64,000 nucleotides of DNA from Pseudobythopirellula maris (GTDB lineage Bacteria; Planctomycetota; Planctomycetia; Pirellulales; Lacipirellulaceae), in assembly GCF_007859945.1 (NCBI RefSeq), contig NZ_SJPQ01000001.1, positions 1,550,001 through 1,614,000 of the forward strand, written 5' to 3'. The notes beneath the pieces are model-generated. The model searched no databases. It was not told the origin of the DNA and saw only the letters and a list, made by a program, of their open reading frames with translations. Of the stretch, positions 16,031 through 25,199 are shown piece after piece. Position numbers and translations under genes: made by a program. How positions within the stretch are numbered: the stretch's first letter is position 1; every line of letters starts with the position of its first letter.

Positions 16031-18442
16031 TTACCGCGACAAGATCGAGATCGTCTCCGACACGCTCACTCCCGCCGGCGACTCGTTCGAACGCGCCTCG
16101 ATGATCACCTGGGCGTTGCCTTGCGCAACCGGGTCGAACGGCACGATCACGCGGACGGTCTCGCCCGCACGCAATTCGGTGATCGGCTGGAACTCGAGCG
16201 TGTTGCCTACGGTTCGGAACGGCAACTGGGTCTGCTGCGCGGTGAGCTGAGGACGAATTTGCTGAGGAAACACGAGGCGAAACTCGACGTTCGTCATCGG
16301 CGTCGCGCTGTGGTTCGTCACCGCCACGTTCAGCGAGCCGCGCGAGCTGACCTGCGTGGGGTTCGTCGGGCTGTACAAGACCGCGCCCAGGCCGGTCGGC
16401 GGTGCGGTGGGTCCGGGCGCCGGGGGCGCCGGGTCGATCGACGTACGGGGCAAGATCTCCACGGTCGACGCCTCGGCGTACTCGGGGCTGTTCGCCGCGC
16501 GGACGTAGACCTTCACGCCCGAACTGTCGCTGGGCGCGATGCAACGGCAACGCAGGCCGAAAGGCTTCGACTGGTTCGGCTCAAGCCGCGGGATCACCCA
16601 GCGGAAGCCGCCGCCGGTGCGGGTGTAGCCCACTTCGGCCTCGAGCGGCTCAAGCGTCGGGTCGAGTTGCATCTCGACTTCCACGTTCACGGCGGCGACC
16701 TGACTGTTGTTCACGACGCGGGCGCGAAAGTTGTATTCCTGACCCACGTCGCGTTGCAGCTCGCCGTCGACCGGGATCGTCAGCTCGGCTTGCGGCGGGG
16801 CCGCGGGAGGCTCGACCTGGATGCACGCTCTCGCGAAGCCATCCTCGGCGCCGACCGCCTCGACGGTGACCGCGTGGCATTGCTGGCCGACGGCCGTGAC
16901 TCCGAACTCGAGCGTCACCTGATCCGACTCGCCGGCGCCGATGTCCGGCATGCCGAGGTACTTGATCTCTTTACGCCCCGTGGGGTCTTGGTCGTGTTGC
17001 AGGCCGCGGTCGAAACGGTCGTACAGCACGATGTCGCGCGCCGGGGCGTCGCCGTTGTTCACCACCGTGACAACGAAAGCCACCTTCTCGTTCACCCGCA
17101 CGGGTGCGAGCGACTTGCGTTCGATCCGCACGTCGAGCTCGGGCCGGCCGGCGGCGGGCGGCGTGGGGGGCTCGAACGGATCCGGCGGACGCGTGCCGCC
17201 CCCCGGCGGGTTGGTCGTCGGAGGCTGCGTTGGCGGCAGCGACGGCGGGAACGTGGCCGGCGGCGCCGTGGCGCCGGGCGATCCGGTGGGGCTCCAGGTG
17301 ATCGTGGCTTGCCCCTGCCCCACCTCGAGCCGCGGGCTCGCCATCTCTCCGCTGCGCGCGGGGCGTACGACCGTGATGGTCACTTGCGAAGAGCCTGCGC
17401 CGTCGTCGGTGGGGGTCACTTCGACACTCGCTCGCCCCTGCGAGTCGGTCCGCACCTCCGAGGTTTGTCCGGCGTCGTAGCCGAGCGCCGCACGCGAGCC
17501 GTCGGTCACCTCGTAACGGACCAAGTAGCCCTCGACCGGCGCGCCGTCGCTCTGGCGTGTGATGACCGTGGTGAGGGTGTGCGGTTGCCCCAGTTGCACA
17601 TTGGCCGACGGGGGCATTTGCCACTGGGCGTCGATCCAGTAAATGACGGCCGTGTCGCGACGCGTCTCCCAATCGGCGCTTTCGGGCGCGTAAGCCGTGA
17701 CGAAGCTCGTTCCCTCGCTCGCGCTGGAAACCGTGATCCAGGCGTCGCCGGGGCGCACTTGCACGTCGTCGGTCGTGTCGGCCGTGCCGCGATTGATGCA
17801 GGTGTGGAACGGCGACGTGTAGCCCACGGCGAAGAAGTTGTCGACCTTGTCGGGACGCTGCCACGGCAGCCGCATGAAGTCCATCTCGCCGCGCTCGCCG
17901 ATCGTCACGAGTTGGCCCACGCCCTCGCGTCCGAGCATCCACTCGATGCGGCGGTTGGTGTAGAGATACTGATCCTTGCCGCAAACGCCCGCCTTGAGGA
18001 TCACCTCGCTGCCGACTGGAGCGAGCACCCGCTGGGGGGTCATCACTAGCCGCTCGCGCACCGGGCGGGCGGCCGTCACCGGCATGCCTGGCGGCGAGAC
18101 GGTGGGGGAATCGCCGTGCAACCAATCGCAGCCGCTGTGGATCTCGTCGTTGAGCCAGTTGGCCACGGGGCAATTGTCGATGCAGCCCAGCCCGGTGTTG
18201 AGCCCCGAGGGTGAGGCGGCCAGAGGCGTCGGCGCGCTGAGCACCGGGGCGGCGTCAACGTTGCCCAGGAGCGGCAGGTTGGGGTTCACCTGCGGCGCGG
18301 CCGGCGCCGAGGCCTGCTGGGGCAGGAAAATCCGCTCGCCCGAGGGATCGATCCGCGGCAGTCGCCACTGCGCGCACCCACCTACGGCCAACAGCAAGGC
18401 TGCGGCGATCACGCGTCGGAGTGTGGCGTGGCGGGCGAACAC
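16031..18442 (-). CDS. DUF11-repeat secreted lipoprotein
   Basis: A large exported protein of about 803 residues. The GTG at 18442 gives a short basic start, a hydrophobic core (VIAAALLLAVGGC) and a lipobox Cys at about residue 23; AGGAGG lies 14 bases upstream. Mid-protein there is an Ig-like domain (VTDGSRAALGYDAG...DSQGRASVEVTPTDDG), then a Pro/Thr-rich linker (PPTQPPTTNPPGGG) and three DUF11-type domains (e.g. VNEKVAFVVTVVNNGDAPA near residue 465, VAVTNHSATPMTNVEFRL near the C-terminus). Such proteins are typical planctomycete envelope components. The open frame continues upstream to 18733, but the family signal starts at the lipobox. Confidence 0.8.
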   Translation of the reverse strand: MFARHATLRRVIAAALLLAVGGCAQWRLPRIDPSGERIFLPQQASAPAAPQVNPNLPLLGNVDAAPVLSAPTPLAASPSGLNTGLGCIDNCPVANWLNDEIHSGCDWLHGDSPTVSPPGMPVTAARPVRERLVMTPQRVLAPVGSEVILKAGVCGKDQYLYTNRRIEWMLGREGVGQLVTIGERGEMDFMRLPWQRPDKVDNFFAVGYTSPFHTCINRGTADTTDDVQVRPGDAWITVSSASEGTSFVTAYAPESADWETRRDTAVIYWIDAQWQMPPSANVQLGQPHTLTTVITRQSDGAPVEGYLVRYEVTDGSRAALGYDAGQTSEVRTDSQGRASVEVTPTDDGAGSSQVTITVVRPARSGEMASPRLEVGQGQATITWSPTGSPGATAPPATFPPSLPPTQPPTTNPPGGGTRPPDPFEPPTPPAAGRPELDVRIERKSLAPVRVNEKVAFVVTVVNNGDAPARDIVLYDRFDRGLQHDQDPTGRKEIKYLGMPDIGAGESDQVTLEFGVTAVGQQCHAVTVEAVGAEDGFARACIQVEPPAAPPQAELTIPVDGELQRDVGQEYNFRARVVNNSQVAAVNVEVEMQLDPTLEPLEAEVGYTRTGGGFRWVIPRLEPNQSKPFGLRCRCIAPSDSSGVKVYVRAANSPEYAEASTVEILPRTSIDPAPPAPGPTAPPTGLGAVLYSPTNPTQVSSRGSLNVAVTNHSATPMTNVEFRLVFPQQIRPQLTAQQTQLPFRTVGNTLEFQPITELRAGETVRVIVPFDPVAQGNAQVIIEARSNESPAGVSVSETISILSR

Positions 18443-18877
18443 GGCGGGTCTGGGGGCCTCCTGGCCGGGGGAATCCTGTTTTCTGGGACACGCCGCCCGG
18501 GCCCCCACGGGGGGCCGCCAAAGGGACGCGGCGCAGCGCGACGCGCGGACCGGGCGGAATAGTCCGCGAAAACGTACCCCGCTAGGCCGTGCGTGTTGGG
18601 AAAAGGCAACGTCCTGCGGTGACTTTTCGCCACACCGAGGCGCGGTCGCACGGGCTGTAGCGGTAGGCCGGTCGGCAAGGGGCTCCTGGGGATCACAATC
18701 GCCGCAAGTGCCGCCGCTTTCTTGATTTGCCAAATACCCCAGATTACTATCAGGGCTTAGGGACAGGCCCCCGTTTCGCCCTTACGGCCCCTCTTGGCCC
18801 TCGGCGTGTCGGATCGCCCGACCACCAATTCATCAGCTGTCGGAAACAGAGACTCTCAACCGTCGTCAGAGGCCCCC
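18443..18877. other. Divergent intergenic region, DUF11 lipoprotein/DUF1598
   Basis: 435 bases between two divergently transcribed envelope genes. Both open frames extend into it, but without family similarity, so it is treated as non-coding. AGGAGG at 18457-18462 (minus) serves the lipoprotein gene. Confidence 0.35.
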
Positions 18878-20350
18878 ATGGGATCGTTTCGCATGACCAA
18901 CCTGTTCCGCGTCGTCGCTTGCACGGCGGCCCTTGCCCTGGTTAGCGCCTCGGCCGACCTAGCCCTTGCCCAATTCGGTGGTGGCGGCGGCCAAGGCGGC
19001 GGTGGCGGCGGCGGCTTGGGAGGCGGCGGTGGCGGCGCCGGCGGCGGAATCACCGGCTCGGGCGTCGTGGTCGACGCCGACGGAGTGGTCCACCGCACGA
19101 CCGTCAGCGACACCGATGGCTCGCTCGCCCGTCGACGCGCCGCCGAGGCGATGTCGCGGCTCGAGGGCGACCTCGCCAAGCCGAGCAAGCTCCGCAAGGT
19201 TTCGCTGCCGCGCCTCGAGCGCGCCCTCAAGGAACGGCTCGCCGCCGGCCAGCAGCCGGACGACACCATGGAGTCGCTCGCCGGCCTGACGCGCATCGAT
19301 TACGTGCTCTGCTACCCGCCCACTTCGCAAGCCGATGCGGGCGACATCGTCCTCGCCGGCCCCGCCGAGCCTTGGGGCGAAGCGCCCAACGGCAAGAAGC
19401 TGGGCGTCGAGACCGGCGCTCCGGTCATCGAGCTGCAAGACCTGGCGACCGCGCTGCGTGCGTTCCCCGCCGGCTCGAGTGACGCGCCGCTGATCTACTG
19501 CTCGATCGACCCGACGGCCGAAGGCTTGTCGCGGATGCAACAGTTCCTCGCCGAGTACGGTCGCAGCGCGACCCCCGGCGACACCCAGTTCATTGTCGAG
19601 CAGCTCCGCGAGCGGCTCGGCCTGCAGATCGTCACCGTCGGCGGCGTGCCCGCCGAGACGCATTTCGCCCAAGTGCTGGTCGAGGCCGACTACCGGATGA
19701 AGCTCATTGGCATCGGCCTCGAAAAGCCGCCGGTGCGTCTGAAGAGCTACGTCGCCCGGGCGAACCCGGCCGCCGTGAGCCAAAACGCCTTGCAGCGTTG
19801 GTTCTTTGTGCCGGATTACGAGCGTCTTCGCGTCTCGCAAGACGGGCTGGCGATGGAGATCGTCGGCGACGGCGTGAAGCTGGTGGGCGAGGACGAGGTC
19901 GTCACCCGCGACGGCGCCCGTCGCGGCGCCGGTCACTCGAACCGTGCGAGTGTGCAATTCACCAAGACGTTCACCAAGCAGTACAACAACCTCGCCGAGC
20001 GGGCGCCGGTTTACGCCCAACTCCGGAACTGCATCGACCTGGCCGTGGCCGCCGCGTTCATGCAGAAGCACGATTTCTACAACAAGGCCGACTGGCAGGT
20101 CTCGGCTCTGAACGACGAGTCGGCCTACTCGGTTGAGAAGTACAACGCCCCTCAGCAGGTCGCCACCGCGGTCAACAGCATCTGGAAGGGCCACACGCTG
20201 ATGACGCCGATCGGCGGCGGCGTGGTGATCAAGCCGGCCGACGCCCTGGAGCAGGTCAATCTCCGCATCGACGAAGAGGGCGCCACGGCCGACGCCCACG
20301 CGGCGGTCGTGCCGTCGTCGGTGGAAGCCGACAAGTGGTGGTGGGACTGA
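18878..20350 (+). CDS. DUF1598 domain secreted protein
   Basis: A 490-residue exported protein. A signal peptide (about 1-31, ending LALA-QF) is followed by a Gly-rich run of about 25 residues (GGGGGQGGGGGGGLGG). Then comes a DUF1598-type region: RRRAAEAMSRLEGDLAKPSKLRKVSLPRLE, the segment LTRIDYVLCYP, ACSI-type CSIDPTAEGLSRMQQFLAEYG, and HFAQVLVEADYRMKLIGIGLE. DUF1598 is essentially restricted to planctomycetes and its function is unknown. The ATG at 18878 has CAGAGG 6 bases upstream; an alternative ATG is at 18893. It ends at a strong terminator. Confidence 0.88.
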   Translation: MGSFRMTNLFRVVACTAALALVSASADLALAQFGGGGGQGGGGGGGLGGGGGGAGGGITGSGVVVDADGVVHRTTVSDTDGSLARRRAAEAMSRLEGDLAKPSKLRKVSLPRLERALKERLAAGQQPDDTMESLAGLTRIDYVLCYPPTSQADAGDIVLAGPAEPWGEAPNGKKLGVETGAPVIELQDLATALRAFPAGSSDAPLIYCSIDPTAEGLSRMQQFLAEYGRSATPGDTQFIVEQLRERLGLQIVTVGGVPAETHFAQVLVEADYRMKLIGIGLEKPPVRLKSYVARANPAAVSQNALQRWFFVPDYERLRVSQDGLAMEIVGDGVKLVGEDEVVTRDGARRGAGHSNRASVQFTKTFTKQYNNLAERAPVYAQLRNCIDLAVAAAFMQKHDFYNKADWQVSALNDESAYSVEKYNAPQQVATAVNSIWKGHTLMTPIGGGVVIKPADALEQVNLRIDEEGATADAHAAVVPSSVEADKWWWD

Positions 20351-20387
20351 CCCCACGCCAAGCCAGCTGAAGAATCGAAACTCTCAG

Positions 20388-20423
20388 GAGCCCCGACCAC
20401 CGCATGGTCGGGGCTCTTTTTTT
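20388..20423 (+). terminator. Intrinsic terminator after the DUF1598 gene
   Basis: A perfect 12-bp stem, GAGCCCCGACCA (20388-20399) with TGGTCGGGGCTC (20405-20416), a 5-base loop and a run of seven T's (20417-20423). Confidence 0.93.
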
Positions 20424-20449
20424 ATGCCGCACGGTTCCTGCAGCTGCGT

Positions 20450-20839
20450 TCACGCCACCATGCGGCCGAGCGACAGCCCCACCCACACCGCCGCGCAGCC
20501 GAGCAGCAAGTTCGCCGCCACATTGGCCAAAGCCATCAGCGGCTGGTTCTGCTCCAAAAGGCGGACGGTCTCGTAGCCAAACGTGGAGAACGTTGTCAGC
20601 GCCCCTAGCAGACCGACCGTCAGCCCGGCGTGGGCAGCCGTCGGCAACCGTGCGGCGGCCACGAGTCCGGCGTGCATCAGCATGCCAATCACCAGGCAGC
20701 CGATCGCGTTGACCGCCAGAGTGCCGTAGGGAAAACGGTCGCCAAAGGCTCGCAAACAGGCGAGCCCAACGCCGTACCGGCCGAGGGCGCCGAAGGCGCC
20801 GCCTAAGGCGATGGCGGCAATTCTTGCATACATGTCCAT
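20450..20839 (-). CDS. crcB: Fluoride exporter CrcB/Fluc
   Basis: A 129-residue four-helix membrane protein. CrcB signatures are ALGGAFGALGRYGVG near the N-terminus, LAVNAIGCLVIGML and TTFSTFGYETVRLLE. Fluc channels export fluoride as antiparallel dimers. I prefer ATG at 20837-20839; ATG at 20831-20833 is also possible. Only one crcB copy is in view, as in homodimeric versions. I looked for a fluoride riboswitch upstream (20840-21000, minus strand) and did not find a convincing one. Confidence 0.92.
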   Translation of the reverse strand: MDMYARIAAIALGGAFGALGRYGVGLACLRAFGDRFPYGTLAVNAIGCLVIGMLMHAGLVAAARLPTAAHAGLTVGLLGALTTFSTFGYETVRLLEQNQPLMALANVAANLLLGCAAVWVGLSLGRMVA

Positions 20840-21168
20840 AACCCCTGTATCGCCCTTCCTAGCCAACCGCTTGAGCCTGCCGGATTTGACGATCGAGCTT
20901 CAAGATGAGGGGGACTATCGTTTTCACGGGCAATTAAAGCCCCTCCCTGCGGTTTGCACGATGCTGGCGCCGATTTCAGTGCAAAGCTAATCAACACGCC
21001 CCAAACTACCGAAACTACCCTTGTGACGTATTCCGGCAGCTCCCACAGAGCGGCACGGTTTCGCTCATCCGGCAATTCGGTCGCCGGTCCTATTGAATTG
21101 GCAATGACGCGGGGCAACGGACGCCCCCAACGGCCCCAGGGTCGCACGCTGCAGGAGGCGGTAGAGGC
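20840..21168. other. Intergenic region crcB/orphan 1045-residue gene
   Basis: 329 bases between divergent genes. An AGGAGG-type site at about 21151-21156 serves the plus-strand gene. No riboswitch or clear operator is visible. Confidence 0.35.
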
Positions 21169-24100
21169 ATGGACGCAAAGAAGATCGAACTCGCCCCCGT
21201 GGCGCTCTACTCGCTCGCTGGCATTGCCTTAGCGCTGGCTGCGATCGTGCCCAACGTGCGATTCGGCCCGCCCGAAGTCTCACCGCGGCCGATCGACAGG
21301 CCGCTGATGTCGGTGCGCACCGCCGACCGCCCAGGCAACTGGTCGCAAGCGATCGGCGCCCACCACGAGGGGGGCCGGCCGAACAATTCCCTCTCGCCCG
21401 TGGGCCCGTACCTCGCCGACTGGCAGTACAACCGGCTGCGTCCGGTGATTGGCGAAGCGGCGCCCTCGCCGACCGTTTCGCCGCTCACAGCTCCGCTCGT
21501 GCTGAGCGACGCCGACCTGATGCACGGCGGCGAAGTGGCGATCGACGCCCGGCAGCTCGAGCTCGCCTCGCTGCGTGGGCCGCGACCGGTCGCCACTCCC
21601 GCCACTGAGGCGAGAGCTGATAGCGAAGCCTCCGGCATTGTCGTGCTCGTCCCGTCCCAGCCACGTTGGAGCGCCCCGCTGGCCGAGGGCCGCTCGGTCG
21701 ACCGCTGGAGTCTGTTCGGATGGGACGGCGTCGCAGGCGCCCGCGCGGTTGGCAAGGCCTACGCCGCGTTGCAATCGCGGGTGGTTGAATCAACGCTGCC
21801 ACAGAAGGCGTTTGTTCGGATGGTCCGCACCGTGGCGCCGACCGCAGGGGACGATGAAGCAGGATCGCGATCCGACGAGTCGCCTGAGGTGGCCGCCGAT
21901 CCCGCCACCCAACCGGGCCTCGCCCAAGCGGTCGCGGCCCCCTCTCGCGCCGCCTCGCCCACGGCGATCCTCTCGCCGGTCGGCCCGACTTTCACGCTGC
22001 GTATCGGATCGGGCGAACGGCTGGCGATGCGTTCCTCGCCGCGGCGGGACAAGCCGGCGCTGGTCGAGCCCGATCGCGCAGCTGCGATGGGTCGCGCCGC
22101 CGCGATGGCTCATGCCGACTCGATGAGCCGGACGGCAGCCGGCCGGTCCGCGATGGGAGCGTCTGCCGAGCTCGGCGAGACGCCCACGCCTTGGGCCGAC
22201 ATCACGCCACTCGATCGCGCTCCGCGTGCTCAGCGTAAGCCGGCCGACGCGGCTGATCTGGGGGGCGTGTTCCCCCACCCGGCCGCCTTGGTCGAGCAGA
22301 TCGAACGGGTCCGCCATGGGGCCACGGCGACGTGGGCCGCGGAGACCCTCGATCGCACCCAAGCCGTTACCCGAGTGAGTGGCGACACGCCCGGCGTTGA
22401 GGCGGAGCAAGCACTCGCCCAGCTGGCTGCCTCGGCCGCCGAGGCCGCGCGGATTGCCGAGCGGCTCGATGGATCGGTCGCCACTGAGCTGCGTCGCTTG
22501 CGGTACGCGATCGACCGCCGGGTCGACGCCTGGCGTCTGTCGCTCGCGTTGCGTCAGAACGGCAAGGCGTTGCTCGCCAACGATCCCGCCGAGGTCGAGC
22601 GGCGGCTCCGCGACCGGCTCGCCCGGCTGGAAAGCGGCGCGCTCGCCCGCCAGGGGGGCGACGCCTGGCGCAGCTACCTGATGACCGAGGAGCTTGACCG
22701 GCGTCTCGGACGCACGCCCCACGGCCCGCTCGCCAAGGACACGCTCGACGAGCGGCGCCGGCTCGCCCAGCAGGTGCTCGGCCGCATGCAAGCCGACCAG
22801 CTGAGCGCCGATCAGAAGCGTTTCCTCACCTCGGCTCCGCTGGCCGCGCTCGGCGATGACCTGCGTGCGTTGGCCGCCCCCGCGTCGGTCGACGTGGCCG
22901 GCCTCGCCCGGCGTGTCGAGGCGTACGAGCTGGCGCCGAGTGCTTCGGCCGGCGAAGCGTTGGCTCGCGACATCGTGCGGCTCGCCAGGTTGAGCGATCC
23001 CGACGCCAAGAGCCTGTCGGAGGAGCTCGACCGGCAGTACCGCAACGGGAACCTGCGGGTGGCGATCTCCGACGAGTTGATCGAGCGGTTCCTGCCCGCC
23101 CCCGAGGTCAAAACGCGGGGCGTCCACACCCGGGTGGCGGGGACCCCGGTGCGCGGCGTCGCAACGACCCGCACCAACCTTTCGCTCGAACTCGTGCCGA
23201 ACTCCACAAGCTGGCGTTTGCTGCTCGGGGCCGAAGGCCGGGTTGACTCGAAGACGCGCTCGACCGGCGGCCCGGCTTCGGTGTTCACGCAGAGCGTCAC
23301 CCGCTACCACGCCCAGAAGACCTGGGCGGTGGGGCCCACGGGCGTGTCGAGCGAGGCGGCTGTGGCCACGGCTTCGAACCAGACGCGCTTGGTAGGTCTC
23401 AAGACCCGATTGGACGGGGCTCCGCTGTTGGGCGATTTCGTCCGCTCCCGCGCCCGCCAAGGATTCCGCGATCGTCGCGGCGTCGCCAGCAACCAGACCG
23501 AGGCCCGGGTGCGACGCGAAGCGGCCCAACAGCTCGATGAGCGCGGCGCCGAGGCGGTCGAGAAACTCCTCGATCACTACCGATCGCAAACCGAGGCTCG
23601 CGCCGAAGCGCTCGGCATGCGGGTCGAACCGGTCGAGATGCGCACGACCGAGCGGCGACTGATCGCACGGCTGCGGGTGGCGGGGGCGGAGCAGTTGGCC
23701 GCCCACACGCCGCGGATGCGAGCCCCCGGCGACAGCCTTGCGAGTGTGCAGATCCACGAGTCGCTGCTGAACAACGCCCTGCGTGGGGTGATCGTCCCGG
23801 GCGAAGAGATCGCGGTCGCGGACCTCCGCGTGCGACTCGCCGAACGATTCGCCTCGCCCGTGGCCGACGCCGACGAGGACGCGGCTCGCGCCGTGATCCG
23901 CTTTGCCGACACCGACCCGCTCAGCGTTCGGTTCCGCGACGGCCGCGTGGGGCTCACCCTGGCCGTGGCCGAGTTCCGCCTGCGGGGCGACAGCTACCGC
24001 AACTTCAAGGTCCACACGTCCTTCACCCCGCAGCTCGCGGGCATGGAGGCGCGGTTGGTCCGCGACGGAACGCCGCAAATCGAAGGCAAGCTGCGGACCG

Positions 24101-24306
24101 GAAAGCGGCTCCGGCTGCACGCGGCGTTCGGCAAGGCTCTCGGCGGCGACCGCTCGATGCCGCTCTACCGCCTGACCCCGGACACCGAGCGCAAGCTCGA
24201 GGGGCTGATGGCCACGCAGTTGGTGGTCGAGGACGGCTGGATCGGCTACGCCATCGGGCCCGCAACGGCGAGCCGGCTTGCTAGCTGCGGGGGCTATGTG
24301 CGATAG
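21169..24306 (+). CDS. Large hypothetical envelope protein (1045 residues)
   Basis: No family is recognised. A short N-terminus precedes one hydrophobic segment (about residues 9-28, VALYSLAGIALALAAIVP), so it is probably an anchored periplasmic protein. Residues 30-370 are low in structure and rich in Pro/Ala/Ser. Residues 380-630 are predicted helical with many Arg/Leu/Glu. From about 640 there is a more conserved-looking beta-rich part (GVATTRTNLSLELVPNSTSW, LLLGAEGRVDSKTRSTGG, then RLAERF and VRFRDGRVGLTLAVAEF). The ATG at 21169 follows GGAGG and is well placed. It is transcribed divergently from crcB. Confidence 0.75.
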   Translation: MDAKKIELAPVALYSLAGIALALAAIVPNVRFGPPEVSPRPIDRPLMSVRTADRPGNWSQAIGAHHEGGRPNNSLSPVGPYLADWQYNRLRPVIGEAAPSPTVSPLTAPLVLSDADLMHGGEVAIDARQLELASLRGPRPVATPATEARADSEASGIVVLVPSQPRWSAPLAEGRSVDRWSLFGWDGVAGARAVGKAYAALQSRVVESTLPQKAFVRMVRTVAPTAGDDEAGSRSDESPEVAADPATQPGLAQAVAAPSRAASPTAILSPVGPTFTLRIGSGERLAMRSSPRRDKPALVEPDRAAAMGRAAAMAHADSMSRTAAGRSAMGASAELGETPTPWADITPLDRAPRAQRKPADAADLGGVFPHPAALVEQIERVRHGATATWAAETLDRTQAVTRVSGDTPGVEAEQALAQLAASAAEAARIAERLDGSVATELRRLRYAIDRRVDAWRLSLALRQNGKALLANDPAEVERRLRDRLARLESGALARQGGDAWRSYLMTEELDRRLGRTPHGPLAKDTLDERRRLAQQVLGRMQADQLSADQKRFLTSAPLAALGDDLRALAAPASVDVAGLARRVEAYELAPSASAGEALARDIVRLARLSDPDAKSLSEELDRQYRNGNLRVAISDELIERFLPAPEVKTRGVHTRVAGTPVRGVATTRTNLSLELVPNSTSWRLLLGAEGRVDSKTRSTGGPASVFTQSVTRYHAQKTWAVGPTGVSSEAAVATASNQTRLVGLKTRLDGAPLLGDFVRSRARQGFRDRRGVASNQTEARVRREAAQQLDERGAEAVEKLLDHYRSQTEARAEALGMRVEPVEMRTTERRLIARLRVAGAEQLAAHTPRMRAPGDSLASVQIHESLLNNALRGVIVPGEEIAVADLRVRLAERFASPVADADEDAARAVIRFADTDPLSVRFRDGRVGLTLAVAEFRLRGDSYRNFKVHTSFTPQLAGMEARLVRDGTPQIEGKLRTGKRLRLHAAFGKALGGDRSMPLYRLTPDTERKLEGLMATQLVVEDGWIGYAIGPATASRLASCGGYVR

Positions 24307-24432
24307 ACTCGAACACTCGGTTGTGCGACGTTGGAGACCCGCTCGGCCGGCGTCTGATCGACGCCCCGCTAGCATCCCCCCGCCACGGCGCAACGGCCGC
24401 TCGGCGCCAGATACAACGGTAGAAAGACACCC

Positions 24433-25089
24433 GTGAAGCGACTGCTCAATTGGTTAGCGGGCAAAGGAACCGCGCTGGTTGCACTCGTGATGCGCGGCAC
24501 CTGCCGCTACGAATTGCACGACGACCCACGCCCCGCACTCAAGGCGGCCGGACGCCCCTACGTGTTCGCCATCCTCCACGCCACCCAAGTGGCGGCCGGC
24601 GTGGGCAGCGAACGCGGCACGGGGGCGATGGTCTCGCGCTCGGTGGACGGCGACCTGATCGCCTCGGCGCTCAAGTCGCTCGGCGTGGTGGTGTTCCGCG
24701 GATCGAGCCGCAAGAACGGCGTCGAGAAGGGGGGCAAGCAGGCCTTGCACCAGATGGCCGACCACGTGCGCAGCGGCATGCCCGCGATCATCGCCGTCGA
24801 CGGCCCCCGTGGACCCCGCGGCAAAGTCAAGAAGGGCATCGCTTGGCTCGCCAAAGAGACCGACGCGGTGGTGCTGACCGTCGTCGCCGTGCCGAGCCGA
24901 CGCTGGGTGTTTGGCAAAACGTGGGACCGCTTCCAATGCCCGCAGCCGTGGTCGCGTGTCGACGGCTACTTCGGAGCGCCGCTCGAGGCGGCGCCCGGCG
25001 AGAGCGTCGAGGCGTTCCGCATGCGGATCGAGGCCACGCTCAACGAACTCGAACACCGCTGCGACCCGCAGCAAGCCATGGCGGCTTGA
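24433..25089 (+). CDS. DUF374 / lysophospholipid acyltransferase-like protein
   Basis: A 218-residue protein with a GTG start (KRLLNWLAGKG). DUF374 marks are AILHATQ near 46-52 (an acyltransferase-like H-x4-D region is degenerate), VSRSVDGDLIASALKSLGV, VFRGSSRKNGVEKGGKQAL, and AVDGPRGPRGKVKKGIAWLAKE. DUF374 proteins are related to LPLAT acyltransferases and are thought to act on lipid A or phospholipids. One hydrophobic N-terminal stretch could associate with the membrane. It is followed 110 bases later by the acylase homologue on the same strand. Confidence 0.85.
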   Translation: MKRLLNWLAGKGTALVALVMRGTCRYELHDDPRPALKAAGRPYVFAILHATQVAAGVGSERGTGAMVSRSVDGDLIASALKSLGVVVFRGSSRKNGVEKGGKQALHQMADHVRSGMPAIIAVDGPRGPRGKVKKGIAWLAKETDAVVLTVVAVPSRRWVFGKTWDRFQCPQPWSRVDGYFGAPLEAAPGESVEAFRMRIEATLNELEHRCDPQQAMAA

Positions 25090-25199
25090 ACAGCCGATAA
25101 GGCTCCGGCAAATTGCAAATTTGCAATCGTGCGATCACTCGGCGCCGCTCGGCTGTGTGGGGTCGCTCTATTCCTTAGGCCCCACGAGACGCATCGGCC

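Noticed and set aside
16121-18049. 642-codon plus-strand frame over the DUF11 gene
   Set aside because: Antisense shadow; the minus-strand product has a lipoprotein signal and recognisable repeats.
20840-21000. Possible fluoride riboswitch upstream of crcB
   Set aside because: The GGCGATACAGGGG text resembles part of the motif, but the conserved pseudoknot elements and the downstream CUCUAC segment are not found.
21790-24393. 867-codon minus-strand frame over the 1045-residue gene
   Set aside because: Antisense shadow. The plus-strand gene has a good ribosome binding site and signal-anchor, so it is preferred even though neither strand has a known family.
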